NCBI GenBank assembly: GCA_031273185.1
Contig: JAISSG010000133.1
Span: forward strand, 1 to 29,844
DNA length: 29,844 nucleotides
Origin: Treponema sp.
GTDB taxonomy: Bacteria; Spirochaetota; Spirochaetia; Treponematales; Breznakiellaceae
Direction of reading: 5' to 3'
Below, one piece after another: positions 1-6,805 of the stretch (position 1 is its first letter; each line of letters begins with the position of its first letter). The notes under the pieces are model-generated. The model was not told the origin of the DNA. It did no database searches and was given only the letters and a program-made list of their open reading frames with translations. A program made the translations under genes and the position numbers.

Positions 1-991
1 AAAAAGTTTTAAGCATTTCGATAAAGGCATACGTTTCAAGCATGGAACCGGCAAGGTAGCTTGCTTCCAGGGCCTGGGGGCTGTCAATGCGCGCAAGATA
101 CGACGCAAGCCCCGTGTCAAGAAAATAAATCTTGGGCGTTTTAATGATCCGCTTGGTAACGTTAGGTGAATACGGGGGCAGCAGGTACACCAGGCCGGAT
201 CGCTGGAGCGTATTCATCCAGAGCTGGGCCGTCCGCAGATCAATGTCGCAATCTTTGGCAAGGCCGTTATAATTTACCAGGCTGCCGGTCCTTACGGCGA
301 CGGCGCGGACAAATGCTAAAAACTTCAGTTCATTGCCGATGCCCTGAAAATCCTTCACGTCACGCTCAATGTACGTCTGCATATAGGAGCTGTAATATTC
401 GTCGCGGCCCATGTTTTTTTTGGTAAGCACTTCAGGGAAAGAGCCTTTCCAGACAAGCTTATACACGTCCAGCAGTTTCAATTTTGCCGACACGTTTCTG
501 TGTATCATCTCCATTGAAGGGTAAAAAGGCTTGCTCTCGAATGGGCGCTTAACCGCCTCTTTGTGCGAAAACCCCAGCATGTCGATTATGGCAATACGCC
601 CCGCAAGCGATTCCCGTATGCCCTTCATCAGGCTGTATTTTTGCGAGCCGGTCAGCCAGAAAGCGCCGCGAGGGTCTGCCGATCTCTTGCCTTTTATCAG
701 ATGGTCGGCTTTATGGTTATCCACCCAAATCTTAATGTAGGAAAAAAGTTCCGGCGCGTATTGGACCTCGTCTATGGTAATGGGGGGAGCGTATTTTTGA
801 AGGAACATGGCAGGATCATTCCTTGCCATCGTTCTGTCGTCCATATTGTCAAGCGTGACGTATTTTCGTTTTTCCCCGCCGATCATGGACAGCAGAACGC
901 TTTTGCCAACCCGTCGCGGGCCTGTCAGCAAAAGCACGGGAAAGCTCCTTGAAGTACGCTCGATATACGGCTGTATCGTCCTTTCCAGCAT
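1..991 (-). CDS. AAA-family ATPase with DUF4143 C-terminal region (3' end outside window)
   Basis: Read on the minus strand from an ATG at 991; it stays open to the left edge, so the C-terminus is missing. Visible in order: Walker A GPRRVGKS (residues 24-31), Walker B ITIDE (71-75), the WLTGSQ sensor segment, the LAGRIAIIDMLGFSHKE block typical of this family, then the DUF4143 part with YIERDVKDFQ and the IYFLDTGLASYL block. Family members are P-loop ATPases of unclear role, usually standing alone and often variably present between strains. An AAGAGG Shine-Dalgarno (997-1002) lies 5 bases before the ATG. The promoter region contains two large dyads, suggesting autoregulation or repression. 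The family assignment is firm; the cellular role is unknown. Confidence 0.9.
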   Translation of the reverse strand, partial: MLERTIQPYIERTSRSFPVLLLTGPRRVGKSVLLSMIGGEKRKYVTLDNMDDRTMARNDPAMFLQKYAPPITIDEVQYAPELFSYIKIWVDNHKADHLIKGKRSADPRGAFWLTGSQKYSLMKGIRESLAGRIAIIDMLGFSHKEAVKRPFESKPFYPSMEMIHRNVSAKLKLLDVYKLVWKGSFPEVLTKKNMGRDEYYSSYMQTYIERDVKDFQGIGNELKFLAFVRAVAVRTGSLVNYNGLAKDCDIDLRTAQLWMNTLQRSGLVYLLPPYSPNVTKRIIKTPKIYFLDTGLASYLARIDSPQALEASYLAGSMLETYAFIEMLKTF

Positions 992-1000
992 ATTGGCCTC

Positions 1001-1040
1001 TTTAGTTTAATTTGGCATAGCACTGTGAATATAAACTAAA
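1001..1040. repeat. Imperfect dyad, promoter-proximal copy (candidate operator)
   Basis: Arms at 1001-1017 and 1024-1040 flank the hexamer TAGCAC. The left arm and loop repeat the second dyad (1001-1026 vs 1074-1099, one mismatch in 26), but the right arm has diverged. It covers the -10 box and the probable start site of the ATPase gene. Confidence 0.7.
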
Positions 1041-1056
1041 ACTGGATTCATGTCAA
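1028..1056 (-). promoter_or_regulatory. Sigma70-type promoter of the DUF4143 ATPase gene
   Basis: On the minus strand there is TTGACA (1051-1056), a 17-bp spacer and TATATT (1028-1033). Predicted transcription start is near 1021, about 30 bases before the ATG at 991. The -10 box and the start site lie inside the leader-proximal dyad at 1001-1040. Confidence 0.7.
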
Positions 1057-1074
1057 GAACGGGGCATATATGTT

Positions 1075-1112
1075 TTAGTTTAATTTGACATAGCACTGTC
1101 AAATTAAACTAA
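1075..1112. repeat. Perfect 16-bp inverted repeat upstream of the ATPase gene
   Basis: Left arm TTAGTTTAATTTGACA (1075-1090), loop TAGCAC (1091-1096), right arm its exact complement (1097-1112). There is no U-run, so it is not a typical terminator. Because it shares sequence with the dyad over the promoter 73-74 bp away, a paired protein-binding site is the simplest reading. Confidence 0.8.
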
Positions 1113-1276
1113 CATTACCCAAACACGGCCCTTCACCAGCCGCCGCGGGCCGGTGCGCTGGATCATTGGGGCCTGGGGGAGCCTGCGGCATCAACCGTGG
1201 CGCCAGGTGCCACTTGTAACTATTCCCCAATACTTTTATTATTCCCAATGTATCTTATTTTCAGGAGAGTGCTTAT

Positions 1277-2794
1277 ATGAACATCATGCAGAGGTTGTCG
1301 TCAAAAAACCTGCTGGTATTTAACCTGGTGCTGATCGGGGTTATTTTTGGCTTTTCGCTGGCCTTTTTGTCTTTTTCGTGCTCGACGCCGCAGGCAAGGC
1401 ACGTCGCCAGGGCGCAGGAAAACCCGGTGATCCTGGACGAAAACTCTTTGGCGATAGCCCTGGGTCTGCAAAACGCCTTCAACGCCGTGTCGGACAAGGT
1501 CCTGCCCTCCGTGGTCGAGCTGAAAACCGTCTCGGTCAGGCGGCGGACAATCCCCAATTTCGACGGCATCCCCTGGGAGTTCTTTTTCGGCCCCCGCGAC
1601 CGCAACCCCGACAACCGGGGAGGCCAGGAGCGGGAGTTCCGCTCGCAGGGCCTTGGCTCCGGGCTTATCGTCCGGCACAACAACGGCACGTATTACGCCT
1701 TGACGAACAACCACGTCGTCGATGGCACCACCGAAATCCGGGTGGCGACCAAGGACGGCAAGGAGTACCCCGCCGAGCTGGTGGGGAAGGACGAGCGGCG
1801 GGACCTGGCGATGGTCTCGTTCAAGACAAGCGACACCTATCCGCTGGCGGTGCTGGGTGATTCTGACGCCGTGAGGGTGGGAGACTGGGCGATAGCGATG
1901 GGCAACCCCCTGGGCGAGCAGTTTTCCTTTTCCGTGACGATGGGGATCGTCAGCGCCGTGGGGCGAACCGGCGGGCCGGGCGGCAACATCAACGACTTTA
2001 TCCAGACCGACGCTCCCATCAACCAGGGCAATTCCGGCGGGCCCCTGGTTAACATCCGGGGCGAGATCATCGGCATCAACACATGGATCGCCAGCAACGC
2101 CTCCGGCGGCGGGAACGTGGGGCTGGGCTTCGCCATCCCCATCAACAACGCCAAGCGGTCGATAGACGAGTTCATCAGCTCCGGCACGATCAGCTACGGC
2201 TGGCTGGGCGTACAGCTTACCGAGCCGGGAAGGGAAACCGTCGCGGCGCTGGGCATCGAGGGCAAGCGGGGGGCGCTCGCCTCGCAGGTCTTCCTCGATT
2301 CGCCCGCCGACAAGGGGGGAATACGCCCCGGCGACTTTATCACCCATGTTGGCGGCAGGGAGGCCAGGGGGGTTAACCAGCTTACCATGATGGTGGGCGA
2401 TCTCAAGGCAGGCGACAGCGCGACCTTCACCGTGATCCGGGACGGCGCCTCCCGCGACATCCAGGTTCGTATCGAGGCCCGCACCCCCGAGGTTACTTCC
2501 GACAACCGAAAGCTCTGGCCCGGCGTGCACCTGGTCTTCCTCACCGACGAGATGAGAAGCTCGCTCAACCTGGGCAGCGACGCGCGGGGCCTGTACGTCG
2601 CCCAGGTCCTTGCCGACAGCCCCTCGGACATCATCGGCATGAGGCAGGGCGATCTGATCAATTCCGTGAACGACGAGGAAGTCAGGGACCTTCGCTCCTT
2701 CTACCGCGTGCTGAGGGAGCGGGCCACCAAGGAGCTGTACTTCGGTTTCACCCGCAACGGGGCGTCGCTGGAGTCGCTGAAGTTCAGGCGGTAG
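1277..2794 (+). CDS. degP: HtrA/Deg-family periplasmic serine protease with two PDZ domains
   Basis: 505 aa. A signal-anchor-like hydrophobic N-terminus (about residues 11-35) is followed by a trypsin-like domain carrying the triad His146 (NNHVVDG), Asp176 (RRDLAMV) and Ser253 (GNSGGPLVN), then PDZ1 (about 305-400) and PDZ2 (about 415-505). This is the full DegP/DegQ/MucD plan at usual length: an envelope protease/chaperone that degrades or refolds damaged exported proteins. Start ATG 1277 is supported by AGGAGA a few bases upstream. A cysteine at residue 35 (SFSC) could make it a lipoprotein, but the anchor-like N-terminus is an equally good reading. The next gene encodes a barrel-type outer-membrane protein, a natural client class. 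A heptamer array starts on the last base of the stop codon. The family is certain; the DegP/DegQ/DegS-type label is not resolvable. Confidence 0.95.
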   Translation: MNIMQRLSSKNLLVFNLVLIGVIFGFSLAFLSFSCSTPQARHVARAQENPVILDENSLAIALGLQNAFNAVSDKVLPSVVELKTVSVRRRTIPNFDGIPWEFFFGPRDRNPDNRGGQEREFRSQGLGSGLIVRHNNGTYYALTNNHVVDGTTEIRVATKDGKEYPAELVGKDERRDLAMVSFKTSDTYPLAVLGDSDAVRVGDWAIAMGNPLGEQFSFSVTMGIVSAVGRTGGPGGNINDFIQTDAPINQGNSGGPLVNIRGEIIGINTWIASNASGGGNVGLGFAIPINNAKRSIDEFISSGTISYGWLGVQLTEPGRETVAALGIEGKRGALASQVFLDSPADKGGIRPGDFITHVGGREARGVNQLTMMVGDLKAGDSATFTVIRDGASRDIQVRIEARTPEVTSDNRKLWPGVHLVFLTDEMRSSLNLGSDARGLYVAQVLADSPSDIIGMRQGDLINSVNDEEVRDLRSFYRVLRERATKELYFGFTRNGASLESLKFRR

Positions 2795-2870
2795 AGCAAA
2801 GAGCAGAGAGCAGAGAGCAAAGAGTAAAGAGGAGAGAGCAAAGAGCAAAGAGGAGAGGGCAGGGAGCGGG
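2794..2870. repeat. Heptamer tandem array A (about 11 units), overlapping the htrA stop
   Basis: Eleven contiguous 7-bp units with theme GAGCAAA/GAGCAGA/GAGGAGA; the first unit shares its G with the TAG stop of the protease gene. Units degrade to GGGCAGG and GAGCGGG at the right end. It is the same unit family as the array at 6010-6086. Confidence 0.9.
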
Positions 2871-2920
2871 GCATAGGGGCGCCGTCTGCTTTGGGTTTTG
2901 GGGGCAACGCGGAGGGGGGG

Positions 2921-2948
2921 TTGACAAAAACTGGGGTTTTGATATGCT
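2921..2948 (+). promoter_or_regulatory. Sigma70-type promoter of the outer-membrane protein gene
   Basis: TTGACA (2921-2926), 16-bp spacer, TATGCT (2943-2948). Expected start is near 2955, giving a leader of about 75 bases before ATG 3031. The same box pair (TTGACA/TATGCT) precedes the RRM gene leader at 20704. Confidence 0.7.
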
Positions 2949-3030
2949 GAAACACAACCGACGAAAAACAAGGGGGTTCGGGTGCTTTAGCATACCGCCC
3001 CAGAAAAGAATTCCGTATAAGGAGGAACTC

Positions 3031-4326
3031 ATGAAGAAGTTGGTTATTTTGGCTCTTGTCGCCTCGCTGGTGGCTGGAGTGGCTTTTGCGCAGGAACTAA
3101 ACATCAGTGGATACTACCGCGTTGGCGGCGACCTAATCGGCGGCGACAGTCATGATCACAGCAAGACGGGATACACTGGTAATGGGAGCTCGCTTGGCGC
3201 GGGCGTTACTGACACCCGGGGGCGGCTGGATTTCAGCGCCGTGAACGAGGGCGAAACCTTCGGAGGTTTTATCAGGCTTCAGCCGGAGGCCTCAACCCTT
3301 GATCAATTGCAAAACTTTGGTATTTTGGACGTGCTGAAAAACGCGTGGGTGTGGTGGCAGCCGATCAAGCAGGTGAAGCTCCAGGCCGGCCTTCTTGACG
3401 ACTTTTACGTCACCGACATCGTGGACGACCCCTTTGGCGGGAACGCCGAGGAGACCCAGGTCCACTACGCGGGCGTTTACAGCGCCCTGAGCATTGACGC
3501 CCTGAGCCAGGAGTTCGCCCAGGGCGGCGTCGCGGTGTCGATTTTGCCCGTTGAGGGCCTGGCCATTAACATCGGCATCCCCCTCTTGAACGGCTATATC
3601 GGCGGTTTTGAGGATTACAAAATCAAAGACGTCTACATAGGGAAAGGCCCCGAAACGGGCCTGCTCGCCCAGGTAACGTTCGACCTCAACAACATCGGCC
3701 GCATCGCCGCGGCCTTCCGCGCCAACGCGGGCGGTGGCGAATGGGATAAGACTGATCCTCTTAACCCGGAACTGATTGAATACAACGGCGGCGCCATCTA
3801 CGCGGGCTTCTACCTGACCGCAATCGAGAAGGTGGGCCTGAACATTGGTGTCAAATTCGGTCTTCCCACCACGTATGAGGTTGTTAGTATTACTGACCCC
3901 ATTCCTAAGCACACTTACACCGAGGGGTTGACGCTCGGGCTCGGCTTCAAGCTCGACCTGGAACCCTTCGCGGTTGCGGCAAGGTTTGGCATGAACATGC
4001 TGTCAAGCACGAAAGTTGGAAACACCGTAACTGACGGCGCGTTAACGCTTGGCATCCAGCTCCTGCCCTCCTTTGACCTTGGCCTCTTCAAGGTGTTCAT
4101 CAACCTCGGGCTTGACCTGTGGGCCCACAAAGATGTTGACGACCCCGAGATTGGCTTTTACGTAAACCCCTATGTCGAGAAAACCATTGGCGGCGGCAGC
4201 TTCTTCGCCGGGTTCAAGCTCTATACCAAGCCCCATGATCCTGACACTTCTAGAAGTCAGGTGAATGGCAGGTACCCTGCTCTCCTCTACTGGAGCATCC
4301 CGTGCGGAATGAAGTTCGCGTTCTAG
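3031..4326 (+). CDS. Probable outer-membrane beta-barrel protein (porin-like), function unknown
   Basis: 431 aa from ATG 3031, chosen because GGAGG (3021-3025) precedes it and a clean signal peptide follows: MKKLVILALVASLVAGVAFA, cleavage before QE. The frame is open further upstream to 2944, but that stretch overlaps the promoter. The mature protein is glycine- and aromatic-rich, with many alternating hydrophobic/polar segments (for example ISGYYRVGGDL, GRLDFSAV, YAGFYLTAIEK) and a terminal aromatic residue (KFAF), as expected for a beta-barrel ending in Phe. The class of abundant treponemal barrel proteins is the best fit. It is monocistronic: own strong promoter, own terminator. No specific family or substrate could be recognised. 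Confidence 0.8.
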   Translation: MKKLVILALVASLVAGVAFAQELNISGYYRVGGDLIGGDSHDHSKTGYTGNGSSLGAGVTDTRGRLDFSAVNEGETFGGFIRLQPEASTLDQLQNFGILDVLKNAWVWWQPIKQVKLQAGLLDDFYVTDIVDDPFGGNAEETQVHYAGVYSALSIDALSQEFAQGGVAVSILPVEGLAINIGIPLLNGYIGGFEDYKIKDVYIGKGPETGLLAQVTFDLNNIGRIAAAFRANAGGGEWDKTDPLNPELIEYNGGAIYAGFYLTAIEKVGLNIGVKFGLPTTYEVVSITDPIPKHTYTEGLTLGLGFKLDLEPFAVAARFGMNMLSSTKVGNTVTDGALTLGIQLLPSFDLGLFKVFINLGLDLWAHKDVDDPEIGFYVNPYVEKTIGGGSFFAGFKLYTKPHDPDTSRSQVNGRYPALLYWSIPCGMKFAF

Positions 4327-4366
4327 TCGAAACGAGCGCTCCTGGCGGCCAGGATTAACAACGCAT

Positions 4367-4405
4367 GCCATGCTGGAAACCCCGGTTTTCAGCATGGCGG
4401 GTTTT
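4367..4405 (+). terminator. Rho-independent terminator after the barrel protein gene
   Basis: A 14-bp stem (4367-4380 with 4385-4398, one G-U pair) with loop CCCG is followed by a GGG then T5 tract (4399-4405). It lies about 40 bases after the stop codon. Confidence 0.8.
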
Positions 4406-4423
4406 TGCCCGGCGCGGCAGGGC

Positions 4424-4453
4424 TAGACATACCCGCGTTTAATGCTGTAATAT
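4424..4453 (+). promoter_or_regulatory. Possible promoter of the 48-aa/212-aa pair
   Basis: TAGACA (4424-4429), 18-bp spacer and TAATAT (4448-4453) stand about 45 bases before the 48-aa gene. Five of six bases match at -35; the -10 match is moderate. Confidence 0.4.
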
Positions 4454-4498
4454 ACCCCCGGTTGTTGCAGTATGCGGTTCAAAGGGGAAACATTGTTT

Positions 4499-4645
4499 AT
4501 GGATGAGGCAAAGAAGGTATTCAACATCGGGTCTTATTTCAGGGATACGGGTCCGTTAGCGGACGAGGAATTTGACGACATGATGGTCCCTGACAATGAC
4601 GAAATATGCATTGACGATCTCGTTTTCGAGGAAATCGTCGTGTAA
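4499..4645 (+). CDS. Very acidic 48-aa small protein, unknown
   Basis: ATG 4499 follows AAAGGGGA (4481-4488). The 48-aa product has 15 Asp/Glu against 3 Lys/Arg, with clusters such as DEEFDD and IDDLVFEE. There is no signal peptide or membrane segment. It lies 106 bp upstream of the 212-aa gene on the same strand, with only a hairpin between them, so co-transcription is likely. The composition resembles small acidic partner, inhibitor or DNA-mimic-like proteins, but that is only an analogy. No family was recognised. Confidence 0.55.
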   Translation: MDEAKKVFNIGSYFRDTGPLADEEFDDMMVPDNDEICIDDLVFEEIVV

Positions 4646-4650
4646 CTGGC

Positions 4651-4684
4651 GCCTGCCTGTAATGTATCCGCGTTACGGGCAGGC
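4651..4684. other. Intergenic hairpin between the 48-aa and 212-aa genes
   Basis: A 12-bp stem (4651-4662 with 4673-4684, one G-U) encloses a 10-base loop. No U-run follows on either strand. It could attenuate transcription or stabilise the 48-aa mRNA, giving unequal expression of the pair. Confidence 0.5.
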
Positions 4685-4751
4685 TATTTAAAAAATCGAC
4701 CTGAAGCCTAGTGAAGGCCAACATTGTTTCGCGCAGAAGGGGTAAAGGATT

Positions 4752-5390
4752 ATGAATAAAGTTACCGAGGCAAAGTTTCGCCAAAAGCTTGAAGGATATA
4801 TCAATTACTTAAAAAGCAATAGCGCTGATCTTTATCTTGACGTAAATAAATTTGATTTGGTTTTTTCATATTACGGGGAATATGAAAAAAGGATTATTGA
4901 TTCCATGCGCCGAAGGACAAATTTGGACACAAAAAAGGACACGAGAATGGACAGGCACAAGGTCGCCGCGGCTTTTTTGTGCGCCATCATAACAGCCAGG
5001 CCTATCGGGTACAAAATGGCGGGCAAGATGCCCAGTTTTATTGAAAAAACGGCAAACGAGCAGTTGGGGCTTGTTTTCGGCCTTTATATTATTGAAATTT
5101 TCAATTCGTCAAACAGGGAAGCATCCGCGGTGGATAAGGAAGTATACGGATTGAAGCCAGCGCTCCCCGAATGCAAAGGCGATGATTATGATTATACAAT
5201 CCATTTTACCAGGCTGATTAATGATGAGAAAACAAAAAAATACCTGGATTACAGGGAGCCGGATTTTAACATCGATTTGGTGTTTTTTTTGTCGCATATT
5301 TTTTTCCTGCTGGATTCTTTTTCGTATTATAAGAATCTCGCTGATTTGGGCGCAAAGGCGCGGGGGGGTCTCTGCGAGCCCCCAATTTAA
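4752..5390 (+). CDS. 212-aa protein of unknown function
   Basis: ATG 4752 is preceded by AAGGGG. The product is cytoplasmic-looking: a mixed alpha-helical protein without a signal peptide. The most distinctive region is the central segment MDRHKVAAAFLCAIITARPI, followed by NEQLGLVFGLYIIEIFN; a hydrophobic stretch LVFFLSHIFFLLDSF lies near the C-terminus. The invariant-looking His/Lys of RHKVA would be the first residues to check for conservation. Codon use is more AT-rich than in surrounding core genes, consistent with an accessory gene. Its C-terminal tail (GAKARGGLCEPPI) is encoded by a G/C hairpin-like stretch at 5361-5385 and may be a recent addition. Neighbours are the acidic 48-aa protein upstream and an Rrf2 regulator converging from the right. 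Confidence 0.65.
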   Translation: MNKVTEAKFRQKLEGYINYLKSNSADLYLDVNKFDLVFSYYGEYEKRIIDSMRRRTNLDTKKDTRMDRHKVAAAFLCAIITARPIGYKMAGKMPSFIEKTANEQLGLVFGLYIIEIFNSSNREASAVDKEVYGLKPALPECKGDDYDYTIHFTRLINDEKTKKYLDYREPDFNIDLVFFLSHIFFLLDSFSYYKNLADLGAKARGGLCEPPI

Positions 5391-5502
5391 TCCCACACAA
5401 AGAGCCACTTTATTCCCCGGTACAATCCGTAAAATATCCAGCCAACAGGGCCGGGTTTTGCCTGCCGCATTATTCCTCTTTAGCCATCGCAATTTTCCTG
5501 GA

Positions 5503-5949
5503 TTATATGTAGAACATCATTTTGCCGTCGGCAACGTGTTTTTCCGCCGCCATGACCAGGGCCTCAAGGGTAATGCCCTGCAACGTGTCGCTGATTTTTT
5601 TGTCCAGCACGTCAAAAACGGACGAGCGTATGGCCATGTCAATTTCCGGGGCATTGTGGGACACCGTGCCCTTGGTTACCTCAAAAAGCGAAAGCTCCAC
5701 CGCGGATAAAATGTCGGCTGCGGTGATCTTCCGGGGCGTGCGGGTAAGGCGGTACCCTCCCTGCGCCCCCTTCACCGAGTTGAGCAGCCCTCCCCTTTTC
5801 AAAAGGGAAAAAATCTGCTCAAGGTATAATTTTGAGGTTCCCAGCCTTTCCGAGATGCCGATAACCGTAAGGTTTTCGCCGTTGTCGTAATGTGCCGCCA
5901 GGTGGATCATGGCGGCAAGCGCGTAACGGCTTTTTGCGGATATTCGCAT
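5503..5949 (-). CDS. Rrf2-family transcriptional regulator lacking cysteines
   Basis: 148 aa from ATG 5949 with a perfect AGGAGG (minus strand) 6 bases upstream. The N-terminal winged helix is typical: MRISAKSRYALAAMIHLA, ISERLGTSKLYLEQIFSLLKRGGLL, then SVKGAQGGYRLTR, the signature wing of IscR/CymR/NsrR relatives. The C-terminal half lacks all three cysteines used by IscR and NsrR for Fe-S binding, so it should sense something else or act through a protein partner, as known for CymR. The frame stays open upstream through the heptamer array, but that extension is repeat-encoded and ignored. Its promoter/SD cassette carries an ACATATATGT palindrome, and the cassette is duplicated before the 77-aa gene at 6434-6667, so both may share one regulator. 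Confidence 0.9.
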   Translation of the reverse strand: MRISAKSRYALAAMIHLAAHYDNGENLTVIGISERLGTSKLYLEQIFSLLKRGGLLNSVKGAQGGYRLTRTPRKITAADILSAVELSLFEVTKGTVSHNAPEIDMAIRSSVFDVLDKKISDTLQGITLEALVMAAEKHVADGKMMFYI

Positions 5950-5954
5950 GGGAA

Positions 5955-6010
5955 CCTCCTGAAACATGGTAAACATATATGTCTGAAAAAGCAAGGCGTT
6001 TTGGGGAAAG
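5955..6010 (-). promoter_or_regulatory. Promoter/SD cassette, copy 1 (before Rrf2)
   Basis: 56 bp that include the Shine-Dalgarno, an ACATATATGT palindrome (5972-5981) and a T-rich stretch; nearly identical to 6673-6729 (three mismatches and one indel). It sits 6 bases from the Rrf2 ATG, exactly as copy 2 sits from its gene. Confidence 0.75.
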
Positions 6011-6086
6011 AGCAATGAGCAATGAGCAATGAGCAAAGAGCAATGAGCAATGAGCAAAGAGGAATGAGGAATGGGGAGTGGGGGGT
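6010..6086. repeat. Heptamer tandem array B (about 11 units)
   Basis: 7-bp units GAGCAAT/GAGCAAA running into GAGGAAT, GGGGAGT and GGGGGGT. The array begins directly at the end of promoter cassette copy 1 and ends on the first base of the stop codon of the minus-strand 88-aa gene. Confidence 0.9.
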
Positions 6087-6352
6087 TAGGCGTTTGCTAC
6101 AGCCAGTTTTTCACGGACTAGATCGTTGATTACCTGCGTATGGGTTTTATGAAACTTTTCTGCTTGTACACACAAATATGCAAAAACTTCCTTATCCAGT
6201 TCGCTTAGTTGTAGGGCTTTATGGGCAAATCCCGGTTTTATGCCCAGTTTCAAAAGATTCGGCCCGGGTTCAACCGTGTTTTCAATAATGTGTTTGTCCC
6301 AATACTCGCATTCGGCATCGGCCATTCCAGTCAGCTTTTCAATATCTGTCAT
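6086..6352 (-). CDS. 88-aa antitoxin-like (RHH/CopG-type tail) protein
   Basis: ATG 6352 follows GGGGGAG on the minus strand. The N-terminal part has an acidic DAECEYWDKHIIENT segment; the C-terminal part (ALQLSELDKEVFAYLCVQAEKF, then THTQVINDLVREKLA) reads like a short DNA-binding helix pair with a VINDLVREKL end, as in ribbon-helix-helix antitoxins. No toxin gene adjoins it: downstream is the heptamer array and then Rrf2. The upstream neighbour is another antitoxin-like gene. The function is inferred from pattern only; a small regulator is the alternative. Confidence 0.55.
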   Translation of the reverse strand: MTDIEKLTGMADAECEYWDKHIIENTVEPGPNLLKLGIKPGFAHKALQLSELDKEVFAYLCVQAEKFHKTHTQVINDLVREKLAVANA

Positions 6353-6367
6353 AGCTTTTCTCCCCCT

Positions 6368-6415
6368 TCAAATAAGTGATAAAATTTCTTCTGGCATGGC
6401 ATTGCGTGAAACACG
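6368..6415 (-). pseudogene. Possible 3' remnant of a lost gene between the two antitoxin-like genes
   Basis: Between the stop of the 77-aa gene and the ATG of the 88-aa gene, one minus frame reads RVSRNAMPEEILSLI then stop. It looks like a natural protein C-terminus but has no coding body upstream. This is compatible with an internal deletion of a toxin gene. The evidence is weak because the stretch is only 15 codons. Confidence 0.2.
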
Positions 6416-6433
6416 TTAATATGTGCTGTTTTT

Positions 6434-6667
6434 TTATATTCCAGCTCTGCTCTCTCTTAATAACTCAACAATTTCTTGTGTGGTTATATTTACTTTTACC
6501 CCAGGAATGTCCTCAAACGGAGATTTTTCCATTGGGTTATCATTTTTTATTGGAAGTATTTTGTAACTATACCCATTGGTATTTTTTACAATTACTTCTT
6601 GAGTTAATGCAACATCAAATACTTTTGTTTCTTTTTGAAAAAAATCATTATACTCAAAAACCTGCAT
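6434..6667 (-). CDS. 77-aa antitoxin-like protein
   Basis: ATG 6667 with AGGAGG 6 bases upstream, within promoter cassette copy 2. The sequence MQVFEYNDFFQ, then QEVIVKNTNGYSYKILPI, then SPFEDIPGVKVNITTQEIVELLRESR resembles short Phd/YefM-like antitoxins, in which an N-terminal DNA-binding part is followed by a tail that wraps the toxin. It is AT-rich relative to the core genes. No toxin is encoded next to it; the downstream gap to the 88-aa gene contains only a candidate C-terminal fragment. It may be an orphan antitoxin or a repurposed regulator. Family-level confidence is moderate. Confidence 0.55.
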   Translation of the reverse strand: MQVFEYNDFFQKETKVFDVALTQEVIVKNTNGYSYKILPIKNDNPMEKSPFEDIPGVKVNITTQEIVELLRESRAGI

Positions 6668-6672
6668 TTTAT

Positions 6673-6729
6673 CCTCCTAAAGCATAGTAAACATATATGT
6701 CTGAAAAAGCAAGGCCGTTTTGGGGAAAG
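6673..6729 (-). promoter_or_regulatory. Promoter/SD cassette, copy 2 (before the 77-aa gene)
   Basis: Matches 5955-6010 over its whole length including the AGGAGG and the ACATATATGT palindrome (6691-6700). Similarity stops right after GGGGAAAG, where copy 1 continues into heptamer units and copy 2 does not. Confidence 0.75.
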
Positions 6730-6754
6730 AAATACAGAAACCCGCAAGTTTTCC

Positions 6755-6783
6755 TTGACAGCGCTCCGCTCATAGTTTACTCT
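6755..6783 (+). promoter_or_regulatory. Promoter of the lipoprotein operon
   Basis: TTGACA (6755-6760), 17-bp spacer, TACTCT (6778-6783). Start predicted near 6790, just upstream of the AAGGTGG Shine-Dalgarno of the gene at 6806. Confidence 0.55.
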
Positions 6784-6805
6784 TAAAATGCTCTAAGGTG
6801 GCTAT

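Noticed and set aside
1113..1276. Possible promoter or small RNA in the htrA upstream region
   Set aside because: Only weak -35/-10 pairs were found and the GC-rich stretch 1130-1205 shows no stable stem-loop followed by a T-run.
1301..2971. Long open frame (about 556 codons) on the minus strand opposite the HtrA gene
   Set aside because: It is antisense to an unmistakable protease gene. Its proline/arginine/alanine-rich, low-complexity translation is typical of antisense frames in GC-rich DNA, and it runs through the heptamer array.
5361..5385. G/C hairpin at the end of the 212-aa gene as a terminator
   Set aside because: The stem overlaps the last codons and no U-run follows. It may shape the C-terminus but is not a convincing terminator. 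A loose likeness to the leader at 20963-20981 was too short to use.
5950..6057. N-terminal extension of Rrf2 reading LIAHCSLLIAHCSLLF
   Set aside because: It is the translation of the heptamer array (three heptamers equal seven codons) and lacks a ribosome site; AGGAGG and the family start point to ATG 5949.
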